DNA of 5,192 bases from an uncultured Ruminococcus sp. (GCA_902778985.1 CACYZS010000191.1:1-5192); one strand, 5' to 3'; positions 1 to 5,177 are shown, counted from the stretch's first letter. Notes: generated by a model not told the origin, from the letters alone. Made by a program: numbers and translations.

Positions 1-836
1 CCGCTCGCGCACATTCCGATGGGGGTGTACGCCGCGCCGTCGGGAGCAACGCGCTGGACACAGCCCGCCTCAAAACCGCCGGCGAACGGGCACCACGAGT
101 CGTCGACGTTATTCGTCAGCGACCACCACGTCAACGTGTTCTCGTCCGAGGCGTCCGATTTGGCAATGTTCGACGTCACGTAAGGACTGGTCTTAGCGTC
201 GGTGCCGGGCGCCAGATTCAGGAGCGAGTCGTTCCAGAGCAACGAGTACTCAATCAGAAGGTCGTTGCCGTCGGGGTTGTCTTCGGTCGGGTAGAAGTGC
301 TTGTCGCCCTGAATTGCGGCAAGAGACTTCGAGTTGGAATACTTCCCGGTCGTTTCGGGAGTCCAGGTTTGGATAGTCGCCTCGGTCTTGGAGACCGCCT
401 TGGTGTCCTTGTGTCCGCAAACGGAGCAGGTCTTCGTCTCCACGCCGTCCGCGATCACCGACGCAGGCGTCGTTACAACCCATTCACCCATGGTGTGGTT
501 GCCGGTCGCAGGGATCTCCACGACAGTTTCGGGGATGATCTCATGGCAGATCGTGCAGTGATAGGATTTCGAGCCCGCAGCACCGCAGGTCGCCGGAGTG
601 TCAATCGTGTACTCCGTCGCCCGAACGTGGGTGTGTTCGGGGGGTTGGGTGACGTCGGGTGCCGTTGTGTCGGCCGGCTCCGTAGCAGTGGTGCCGGGAT
701 CGACTGTGGTCGGCGTTCCGGTCGTAGGAGCCGCCGTCGTGTCCGTCTTGTTGTTCTTCTTCTTGCAGGACGCAAAGCAGAAGACGCACAGCACGAGACA
801 CAGGATAAGTGCGAGTGCTATTGACAGTTTTTTCAT
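1..836 (-). CDS. Secreted lipoprotein with Thr/Pro linker and CxxC modules, 3' part missing
   Basis: The reading frame runs open from an ATG at 836 to the window edge, giving 278 residues with no stop, so the C-terminus lies outside. Residues 1-24 form a lipoprotein signal peptide: MKK, a hydrophobic core, then lipobox FASC with the lipidated Cys at 24. Residues 25-66 are a Lys/Asn then Thr/Pro-rich linker, as expected between a membrane anchor and an exported domain. Residues 67-148 hold two related modules: His70...Cys84...Cys94-x2-Cys97 and His114...Cys137-x2-Cys140; the second lacks the Cys84 equivalent. Such modules recur in surface proteins of gut Clostridia and may bind metal (inference). 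Residues 150-278 are rich in Asn, Asp, Trp and Ser (for example LTWWSLTNN) and look like a beta-rich extracellular domain that I do not recognise. The start is fixed by an AGGAGG nine bases upstream. It has its own promoter and leader hairpin. Function unknown; a substrate-binding or adhesion role is a guess. Confidence 0.85.
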   Translation of the reverse strand, partial: MKKLSIALALILCLVLCVFCFASCKKKNNKTDTTAAPTTGTPTTVDPGTTATEPADTTAPDVTQPPEHTHVRATEYTIDTPATCGAAGSKSYHCTICHEIIPETVVEIPATGNHTMGEWVVTTPASVIADGVETKTCSVCGHKDTKAVSKTEATIQTWTPETTGKYSNSKSLAAIQGDKHFYPTEDNPDGNDLLIEYSLLWNDSLLNLAPGTDAKTSPYVTSNIAKSDASDENTLTWWSLTNNVDDSWCPFAGGFEAGCVQRVAPDGAAYTPIGMCAS

Positions 837-845
837 GCAGGTTTT

Positions 846-851
846 CCTCCT
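846..851 (-). promoter_or_regulatory. Ribosome binding site of the lipoprotein gene
   Basis: Perfect AGGAGG on the minus strand, nine bases before the ATG at 836. It fixes the start and shows that the Lys-rich hydrophobic N-terminus is a real signal peptide. Confidence 0.88.
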
Positions 852-858
852 ATGTATT

Positions 859-883
859 TGACGGAAGATCACGCCTTCCGTCA
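859..883 (-). promoter_or_regulatory. Nine-base-pair hairpin at the 5' end of the lipoprotein mRNA
   Basis: TGACGGAAG (859-867) and CTTCCGTCA (875-883) are perfectly complementary around a 7-base loop. The promoter at 892-920 predicts transcription starting near 885, so the hairpin would sit within a few bases of the mRNA 5' end and before the ribosome binding site. Seen directly: the perfect stem. Inferred: a 5' mRNA-stabilising hairpin or a protein-binding operator. The same ACGGAAG/CTTCCGT arms recur at 1311-1333, so it may also be a copy of a dispersed repeat recruited into the leader. Confidence 0.7.
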
Positions 884-891
884 TCACTATT

Positions 892-920
892 ATTATATAT
901 CTATTGAGGCAAAAAAACAA
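892..920 (-). promoter_or_regulatory. Sigma-A-type promoter of the lipoprotein gene
   Basis: The minus strand carries a perfect -10 box TATAAT (892-897), and 17 bases upstream the hexamer TTGTTT (915-920), which matches three of six consensus -35 positions. The box lies in an AT-rich island 56 bases before the start codon. The -10 is convincing; the weak -35 suggests moderate or activator-assisted strength. Predicted transcription start is around 885. Confidence 0.7.
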
Positions 921-1162
921 GGTGTAATCTGTGCAAAGCACACAAAATCGGCACAGGAAACAAAAACAAGAGAGAATAATTGTACAAATCGACGAAAACC
1001 AAAACGACGCCGCGGAAAAGCGGGTTCTGATTTTTCCTTGATTTCCCTGCCATTTTTGAACATTCGCCCATTTTTTCGAGGCAAGATTGCCTTTTTCGCA
1101 GGGAAAGCAAGAAAGGAAACTTTTTGCGGGCGGAAATCGGCGGCGTCGACGGTTTTTAACCA
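921..1162. other. AT-rich intergenic stretch without a recognisable gene
   Basis: This stretch is visibly poorer in GC than its surroundings, with many A and T runs. Frames on both strands are open over it, but they give low-complexity basic peptides with no ribosome binding site and no domain. The only structure I see is a 9-base inverted repeat, TTTCCCTGC (1042-1050) and GCAGGGAAA (1098-1106), 47 bases apart, and an 8-base palindrome TTGTACAA (980-987). I see no RNA gene here. It lies upstream of the lipoprotein promoter and could hold regulator sites, but nothing shows that. Confidence 0.5.
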
Positions 1163-1269
1163 GTGACGTCGGTGCCGATGGCGCCTAACGACGTAGACGC
1201 TTTGCGTCTGGTGACGTCGCCTCGGAACGCGGCTCATGACGTGCCGCGCGGGGGGGCCCCCTGCCCCCC
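1163..1269. repeat. Cluster of GACGTC-containing repeats and short hairpins
   Basis: GTGACGTCG occurs at 1163-1171 and again at 1211-1219, and a related ATGACGTGC at 1236-1244. Between them are two hairpins. One is GGTGCC/GGCGCC at 1171-1185, a six-pair stem with one G-U pair and a 3-base loop. The other is a 12-pair stem at 1189-1219 made of CGACGT and AGACGC pairing with GCGTCT and ACGTCG, with a 3-base TTT loop and a 4-base bulge. The cluster ends in runs of seven G, five C and six C (1250-1269), themselves able to fold. No coding frame is plausible. It adjoins the inverted-repeat element at 1311-1464 and may be part of it. Confidence 0.55.
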
Positions 1270-1310
1270 TATGCGGGCGTGAAGTAACCAATTACGCGGC
1301 GCGAGGGGAG

Positions 1311-1464
1311 ACGGAAGGACGCGATGCTTCCGTAGCCTCCCCTACGGGGGAGGTGGCGCGTAGCGCCGGAAGGGGCAGTCTGCGGGACGCACGTTTTTGA
1401 GAAACCTTTCTTTGTGTGCCCCCTTCGTCGCGGCAAGACGCGACACCTCCCCCGTAGGGGAGGC
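1311..1464. repeat. Intergenic inverted-repeat element with nested tetraloop hairpins
   Basis: Two 26-base arms, 1335-1360 and 1439-1464, are reverse complements with a single mismatch (position 1356 against 1443) and enclose 78 bases. The complementarity continues imperfectly inwards through GGAAGGGG near 1368-1375 and its partner around 1419-1427. Each arm is itself a hairpin: CCTCCCC and GGGGAGG around a TACG loop, which in RNA of the right strand is the stable C(UACG)G tetraloop. An outer hairpin, ACGGAAG/CTTCCGT with a 9-base loop, sits at 1311-1333. No transposase or coding frame is present. From memory, similar sequences are scattered between genes in gut Clostridia, so a non-autonomous mobile or structural intergenic repeat is likely. 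That comparison is recall, not a search. Confidence 0.7.
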
Positions 1465-1494
1465 AAGAAACGAATGAATTGCCGCGGGAGGCAT

Positions 1495-1526
1495 AAAAAA
1501 AGCCGTCGCGCCAACGGCACGACGGC
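1495..1526 (-). terminator. Intrinsic terminator of the glycerate kinase gene
   Basis: In minus-strand RNA, an 11-pair stem (1516-1526 with 1502-1512, one G-U pair) closes a 3-base loop and is followed by seven U (1495-1501). It begins 13 bases after the glycerate kinase stop codon. Five T on the other side (1527-1531) give it some capacity to stop transcription from the opposite direction, but no plus-strand gene is visible to need it. Confidence 0.9.
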
Positions 1527-1539
1527 TTTTTAGACGTGA

Positions 1540-2643
1540 TCAGACGCCGGACAGTCCGTTCAACCAAAGGTCGACGGCGCGGGAAAGGTTCTCGCGGCTG
1601 CGGACGAAGTTCTCTTCCAGCGGGAGCGCGGGATCGTTGATGGTGCAGACGGTGGTTCCGTCGGGGGACGGGGCGCTGTCCTTCGCGCCGCAGAAGACCA
1701 CGACCGGCTTTCCCGCCGCCCGGGCGCGGGAAATGATCTTGCCGCAGATCTTGCCCATACTTGACGTCGCGTCGAACTTTCCTTCCCCGCAAACCACGAC
1801 GTCGGCGTCACTTACGCGCCGATCAAAGTCGATCGCGTTCAAGAAGAAGTCTGCGCCCGAGACGAGTTCGCCGTCAAGGAACGCGCGGACGAAGTAGCCA
1901 AGCCCGCCCGCGGCGCCCGCGCCCGGGGTATCGGGCGAAACGCCGAGAAACGAGGTCACGGAGGCGTAGTGCGTCATGTATTCGTCGAGTTCGGCGCGCT
2001 TTTTGCGGGTGCGCGCGCCCTTCTGTTTCGCGTAAACGAACGAGCAGCCGGTCTCGCCTGTCAGGGGATTGGTCACGTCGCAAAGTCCGGTGAAGCGCAC
2101 CCCGGCGATCCTCTTTTTCAGTTCGGTCACGTCAACCGACGCGATCTTTCCGAGCGTGCCGCCGGTCGGGAGAAACGGGTCGCCGTTTTCGTCGCGGAAG
2201 ATCGCCCCGAGAGCCGTTGCCGCGCCCGCGCCGCCGTCGTTTGTCGAACTGCCGCCGAGCCCGATCACGACGCGTTTGGCGCCGCGGTCGATCGCTTCCG
2301 CGATCTGGTCGCCCAGACCTCTCGTCGTGGTGACGAAGGGATTGCGGATCTTCGCGCCGGGAAGTCCCGAGGTGTCGGCGATGGCAAGGAACGCGGTATC
2401 GTCCTTCATACCGAATGTCGAACCGACGCGCCGTCCGGTCGCGTTCGCCGCCTGCACCCGCACAGTCTTCCCGCCGTAGATCGCGGTCAGGTATTCCGCG
2501 CTCCCTTCCCCGCCGTCAAACGCGGGAAAAAGGGTAACGGTGCTTCCGGGATCGCGAAGCAGGATCCGGTCGCGCACGATCTCGCAGACGGTTTTCGCCG
2601 TCATACTGCCCTTGAAACTGTCGCTCATAACGAGGAATCGCAT
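1540..2643 (-). CDS. Glycerate kinase, GarK/GlxK family
   Basis: Cytosolic enzyme that phosphorylates D-glycerate with ATP (usually to 2-phosphoglycerate in this family), feeding glycerate from sugar-acid, glyoxylate or serine breakdown into lower glycolysis. The 367 residues match the family's usual size and show its landmarks in order: N-terminal DSFKGS (8-13), FDGGEG (42-47), GLGGSSTNDGGAG (128-140), CDVTNPLTGE (188-197), QKGA (207-210), PGAGAAGGLGY (240-250) and GEGKFD followed by GK (286-298). Two positions look atypical against the pattern I remember: Lys where QKGA is usually preceded by Pro, and Thr in place of a common Gln after GEGxxDA. I chose the ATG at 2643 over one at 2649 because the G-run at 2651-2655 is seven bases from it and because homologues start immediately before this beta strand. 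It has its own promoter and terminator, so it is a single-gene unit. Glycerate kinase is secure; the phosphorylated position is not visible from sequence. Confidence 0.95.
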   Translation of the reverse strand: MRFLVMSDSFKGSMTAKTVCEIVRDRILLRDPGSTVTLFPAFDGGEGSAEYLTAIYGGKTVRVQAANATGRRVGSTFGMKDDTAFLAIADTSGLPGAKIRNPFVTTTRGLGDQIAEAIDRGAKRVVIGLGGSSTNDGGAGAATALGAIFRDENGDPFLPTGGTLGKIASVDVTELKKRIAGVRFTGLCDVTNPLTGETGCSFVYAKQKGARTRKKRAELDEYMTHYASVTSFLGVSPDTPGAGAAGGLGYFVRAFLDGELVSGADFFLNAIDFDRRVSDADVVVCGEGKFDATSSMGKICGKIISRARAAGKPVVVFCGAKDSAPSPDGTTVCTINDPALPLEENFVRSRENLSRAVDLWLNGLSGV

Positions 2644-2650
2644 GGTCATA

Positions 2651-2672
2651 CCCCCGGCGAAAAATCCGCCGG
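2651..2672 (-). promoter_or_regulatory. Leader hairpin overlapping the glycerate kinase ribosome binding site
   Basis: In the mRNA a six-pair stem, CCGGCG (2667-2672) with CGCCGG (2654-2659), closes a 7-base loop. Its 3' side runs into the G-run (2651-2655) that serves as the Shine-Dalgarno sequence seven bases before the ATG at 2643. The G-run is a weak, non-canonical site, and two of its five bases are inside the stem. The hairpin is seen directly; that it limits translation is inference. Confidence 0.5.
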
Positions 2673-2695
2673 TCTTTCTTACGTTCTACATATTC

Positions 2696-2724
2696 ATTAT
2701 ATAAGGAACGGCGGGAAAAATCAA
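2696..2724 (-). promoter_or_regulatory. Sigma-A-type promoter of the glycerate kinase gene
   Basis: The minus strand has a perfect -10 TATAAT (2696-2701), a 17-base spacer and -35 TTGATT (2719-2724), matching the consensus at the first four positions. Predicted transcription start is near 2689, giving a leader of about 45 bases. It lies just after the terminator of the upstream operon, which separates the two transcription units. Confidence 0.85.
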
Positions 2725-2736
2725 GAGCGAAAAGAG

Positions 2737-2773
2737 AAAAAGCCGCCCGCCGTCACGAAGAGGGCGGGTCGGC
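2737..2773 (-). terminator. Intrinsic terminator of the STAS-kinase/ATPase/PHP operon
   Basis: In minus-strand RNA, GCCG and CCCGCC (2763-2773, with one bulged A) pair with GGCGGG and CGGC (2742-2751) around an 11-base loop. Five U follow (2737-2741), then a further pyrimidine-rich stretch. It begins 27 bases past the PHP gene stop codon and ends 12 bases before the glycerate kinase -35 box. Confidence 0.85.
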
Positions 2774-2800
2774 GGTCGCGCGGCGCGCTTGGGTTTGCAT

Positions 2801-3598
2801 TCAGACGCCGACGCGCGAAAGGAAGCGGAGAAACGCGTCGGGGCTCCCCGCCGTGACGAAAAGCCCGTGCTGATCGGCAAGCGCGAGTAGTCCGGCGGTC
2901 ATATCCGAGGTAAAGCCGGAATAGAACGCCTCGATCCCTTGAAGCCCGTACCCTTTGAGCCGGACGATCCGCTCTTCAAGTTCGGCGGGCGTTAACCGTT
3001 CTTTTCCGCTGCCGAAGATCGGGTGCGCGAGCACCGGGACGCCGCCGCCCGCAAGGATCCCCTCGATCGCCTCTTCGGGGCTGACGTATTCGGCGGCGGA
3101 AGGCAGACGTTCCAGGTATTTGTCCATCGCCTCGCCGAACGTGGCGGCGTAGCCGTGGGAGACCAGCAGGTTCGCAAGATGCGGGCGCCCGGGGTTGCCC
3201 TCGGAGAGCAGCCGGAAGACCTCGTCCTCGGGAAACTCGATCCCGAACGTTTCGCGCAGGTAAGCGACCCGGTCGAGCAGTTTGGCGGCGCGGAGCATCT
3301 GTCCGCGTTTGACCACCGCCCGTACCGCGTCCGACGAGGGATCGAAGCCGTAGCCGAGGATATGGTACTTTCCCTGCCCGTCCCGGCAGGAAGACTCGAC
3401 GCCCGGAATAAAGCGGGGACCGCCGTTTTCACAAAGCGGACCGACGGTCTTTTCCGCCTTGATCGCGTCGTGGTCGGTCACGGAAAAAACCGCGATCCCG
3501 GCGTCCTTGACTTTTGCGACCAGTTCCGCCGGGGTATCGGTCCCGTCCGAGACCGTGGTGTGCAGATGCAGGTCGATCAAACCTGAAACGATTGCCAT
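2801..3598 (-). CDS. PHP-domain phosphoesterase with atypical C-terminus
   Basis: Likely a cytosolic metal-dependent phosphoesterase of the PHP superfamily, closest by eye to the TrpH/RNase AM (YciV) group, which hydrolyses nucleoside 3',5'-bisphosphates or short RNA 5' ends. Visible ligands: His11 and His13 in DLHLHT, Asp18 in SDGT, Asp42-His43 in TDHD, Glu68 in GVESS, His79, the GRPH motif (137-140) and His192 in LAHP. The expected last motif, GSD-x-H near the end of the barrel, is replaced by GSPDAFLRF (251-259), and the protein stops at 265, so the final Asp and His ligands are missing. Neither other frame restores them. The ATG at 3598 is preferred to one at 3604 because GAGG (3605-3608) is six bases from it but touches the other. 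It starts 12 bases after the ATPase stop codon, so it is cotranscribed. Fold assignment is secure, activity uncertain, partner unknown. Confidence 0.88.
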   Translation of the reverse strand: MAIVSGLIDLHLHTTVSDGTDTPAELVAKVKDAGIAVFSVTDHDAIKAEKTVGPLCENGGPRFIPGVESSCRDGQGKYHILGYGFDPSSDAVRAVVKRGQMLRAAKLLDRVAYLRETFGIEFPEDEVFRLLSEGNPGRPHLANLLVSHGYAATFGEAMDKYLERLPSAAEYVSPEEAIEGILAGGGVPVLAHPIFGSGKERLTPAELEERIVRLKGYGLQGIEAFYSGFTSDMTAGLLALADQHGLFVTAGSPDAFLRFLSRVGV

Positions 3599-3604
3599 TC
3601 TCAT

Positions 3605-3608
3605 CCTC
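3605..3608 (-). promoter_or_regulatory. Ribosome binding site deciding the PHP gene start
   Basis: GAGG on the minus strand directly abuts an ATG at 3604 but is six bases from the ATG at 3598, which is why the second is chosen. It lies in the 12-base gap after the ATPase stop codon, an arrangement that suits translational coupling. Confidence 0.6.
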
Positions 3609-3610
3609 GC

Positions 3611-4174
3611 TCAAAGCCGCTTTTTCAAGGTCAGGATATTCTGACCGTCTTTGTATTCGTAGGTGACGTCGTCCATGACCTTTTTGGTCATGAAGATCCC
3701 GAGCCCTCCGATCTCACGGTCCCCGGCAGCAAGGGTGACGTCGGGATCGCTCTTTTTCAGAGGATCGTACGGGACGCCCCGGTCGATGAAGGTGATCGAG
3801 ACCGTCAGGGGATCGTCGGTTACGCCGACGCGAACCGTCGCCCGTCCGACGTCGGGGGCGTAGGCGTAGTTCGCGATGTTTACGAAGATCTCCTCGACCG
3901 CCAGTTCGATCTGCATCTGCGCCTTGGGGGAGCAGTCGAAGGCGTCGAGGCGGGAATTGACGAACCCGACAACCGACGGAAGATTGGATGAGACCGCCTC
4001 GACGTCAAGGGCGTCGGGGTCGCTCTTTTTTCCCTCGGCGACGTCGAAAACCAGGCTGTCGACCTTTCGGAGCAGTTCGGTCAGCCGGCTCTTCCAGAGC
4101 GCGAACTCGGGGTTCCCCGTCAGATTGTGCCGTATCGCCCAGTCAAGCAGATGCGCGTAGGAGAGGCAGCGCAC
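3611..4174 (-). CDS. RsbW/SpoIIAB-type ATPase preceded by the tail of the kinase domain
   Basis: Counting from a GTG at 4174 this frame gives 187 residues. Residues 55-187 are a GHKL ATPase of the anti-sigma-factor serine kinase type (HATPase_c_2): N-box EEIFVNIANYAY with Asn99, G1 box IDRG (Asp131, Gly133), G2 box GGLGIFM (156-162) and a basic C-terminus. Such proteins bind a sigma factor or phosphorylate a STAS partner; a STAS domain is encoded directly upstream. Residues 1-43 do not belong to an ATPase. They are helical, end in LLRKVDSLVF and fit the missing tail of the upstream kinase. The GTG has no ribosome binding site, lies inside that tail and overlaps the preceding frame by 55 bases. 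Between residues 43 and 55 there is no start codon. I therefore think it is the third domain of one protein broken by a frameshift, rather than a gene that starts here. If separate, it would depend on coupling to the upstream gene. Confidence 0.8.
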   Translation of the reverse strand: MRCLSYAHLLDWAIRHNLTGNPEFALWKSRLTELLRKVDSLVFDVAEGKKSDPDALDVEAVSSNLPSVVGFVNSRLDAFDCSPKAQMQIELAVEEIFVNIANYAYAPDVGRATVRVGVTDDPLTVSITFIDRGVPYDPLKKSDPDVTLAAGDREIGGLGIFMTKKVMDDVTYEYKDGQNILTLKKRL

Positions 4175-5172
4175 CTTGTTTTCGACTTCTCTGATCCTGT
4201 CGACGCATGCCAGAAGCGGTGCGCGGTATCGGCGTCGTAGCCCTGGAAGCGCCGAATGATCTCGGGATCGGATTCGGAAAAGCCGGAGTAGGCGCTGTAC
4301 ATCTGCTCCAGATCAAAGATCGGGTGTCCGACCGACAGGGTGTCCATATCGATCACCAGCACCTCGTCGCCGGCAAGCACGATGTTCTTCGTGTGATAGT
4401 CGCCGTGGATCATACGGTCGCATTCGGGGATCTCTTCGGTCATTTTCAGCAGTTTTTCGCCCAGCCCGTCCGGCAGGATACCGACGATCCGCCCGACGGC
4501 GGCGACGATCTTCCGTTTGATCGAGGGCAATTTCCCCTCGGGGACCGTGACCGCGTGAATGGTTTTCAGCATCCGGACGTATTCCGAGACGCACCAGTCG
4601 AAGCGGTCGGGTTCGTTCGCCAGGATCTTCGAAAACGACTTCGCGTCAAGCAACTCGAAAACCGAGCCGTAACTGTCGCCCACCTTGACGATATCGTAGG
4701 AGATCGCGGTCGGAACGCCGAGGATCAGCGCCAGCCGCGCGACCTCGCGCTCGTGTTGAATCTCCGAAAGCGCGTCGGCGTTCTTGTAGGTCTTCACGAC
4801 GTTGTCGCCGTCGATGCGGTAGACCTTTCCGTTCGCGCCCTCGCCGATGACCTCGCACCCCTCGACCGAAACGACGCGGTACGCCTTTTTGACGTCCATC
4901 ATTTCGGTAAAACCGGTCATTTCAAGGACGTCGTAGACCTCGGTACTGACGTTGACGACCGACAGATCGGGGTGCGTCTTTTTCAGCCGAAGGATCACGC
5001 GAAGCCCTGCCGAGGAGACGTACTCGAGTTTCTCGGCGTCGAGGACGATCGGAACGGTTGGATCCGACGGGAGTTCTGCCGTGATCTTCTGCTCTGTCTC
5101 GGCGGCGTTGGCGGAATCGATCCTGCCCGAAAGCAAAACCGTCGCGGGCGCGTTTTTCATTTCGTTTCCCAT
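4120..5172 (-). CDS. STAS domain fused to an aminoglycoside-phosphotransferase-like kinase
   Basis: Residues 1 to about 104 are a STAS domain of the RsbV/SpoIIAA anti-anti-sigma type: a beta strand with LLSGRID, then LDAEKLEYVSSAGLRVIL, in which Ser54 aligns with the phosphorylated Ser58 of B. subtilis SpoIIAA. Residues 105 to 321 are a small-molecule-kinase fold: glycine loop GEGANGKVY (110-118), Lys127 in VVKTY, catalytic HGDYHTKN (His256, Asp258, Asn263) and metal-binding IDMD (Asp275, Asp277). By eye this resembles the TIGR02172 paralogous family, whose substrates are unknown to me. Residues 322-350 look like out-of-frame translation; the genuine tail seems to continue in the ATPase frame. 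The ATG at 5172 has AAGGAGA five bases upstream. It is the first gene of the operon visible here; its promoter lies outside. Inference: Ser54 is the target of the neighbouring ATPase and the kinase adds a second input. Domain calls are firm; the role is not established. Confidence 0.88.
   Translation of the reverse strand: MGNEMKNAPATVLLSGRIDSANAAETEQKITAELPSDPTVPIVLDAEKLEYVSSAGLRVILRLKKTHPDLSVVNVSTEVYDVLEMTGFTEMMDVKKAYRVVSVEGCEVIGEGANGKVYRIDGDNVVKTYKNADALSEIQHEREVARLALILGVPTAISYDIVKVGDSYGSVFELLDAKSFSKILANEPDRFDWCVSEYVRMLKTIHAVTVPEGKLPSIKRKIVAAVGRIVGILPDGLGEKLLKMTEEIPECDRMIHGDYHTKNIVLAGDEVLVIDMDTLSVGHPIFDLEQMYSAYSGFSESDPEIIRRFQGYDADTAHRFWHASTGSEKSKTRCAASPTRICLTGRYGTI
4195..4216 (-). other. 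Probable one-base frameshift joining kinase and ATPase frames
   Basis: The kinase frame stays convincing up to HRFW (Trp321, codon 4210-4212), then turns into HASTGSEKSK and stops at 4120 with no family character. The frame one base back, starting at 4210, gives ACVDRIREVENK and then the kinase-like tail and the ATPase. One additional base next to the GG of the Trp codon would join them. I see no slippery heptamer of the X-XXY-YYZ type here, so a mutation or sequencing error is more likely than programmed frameshifting. Joined, the protein would be about 520 residues. Confidence 0.65.
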
Positions 5173-5177
5173 GTCGT

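Noticed and set aside
297..824. Plus-strand open frame of 175 codons
   Set aside because: Antisense to the lipoprotein; an Arg/Gly-rich low-complexity product.
980..987. TTGTACAA palindrome as an operator
   Set aside because: Eight bases, single copy, not extended by flanking bases and about 60 bases upstream of the -35 box; too short to support.
1080..1096. GGCA/TGCC hairpin followed by five T, a possible plus-strand terminator
   Set aside because: The stem is only four pairs if a 4-base loop is allowed, and no plus-strand gene precedes it.
1250..1269. G-quadruplex in the G/C runs
   Set aside because: Neither strand has four G-runs close together; a simple G-C hairpin explains the sequence better.
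893..1291. Minus-strand open frame of 132 codons in the gap
   Set aside because: Arg/His-rich then Phe-rich, with no ribosome binding site. It runs through hairpin repeats and ends in the lipoprotein promoter.
837..1539. tRNA, rRNA, CRISPR array or riboswitch in the intergenic region
   Set aside because: No cloverleaf, no regularly spaced direct repeats with spacers, and no aptamer core that I recognise.
1969..2856. Long plus-strand open frame of 295 codons
   Set aside because: It is antisense to the glycerate kinase gene, crosses its promoter and the operon terminator, and gives an Arg/Ala/Gly-rich peptide with no domain. It is a shadow of a GC-rich coding strand.
3023..3586. Plus-strand open frame of 187 codons
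   Set aside because: Antisense to the PHP gene, whose motifs are unmistakable on the minus strand; no ribosome binding site or family character.
4172..4194. Programmed -1 frameshift or independent GTG start for the ATPase
   Set aside because: No X-XXY-YYZ slippery heptamer lies near the switch, including around the AAAA run, and there is no Shine-Dalgarno sequence at a useful distance from the GTG. Kept only as an alternative.
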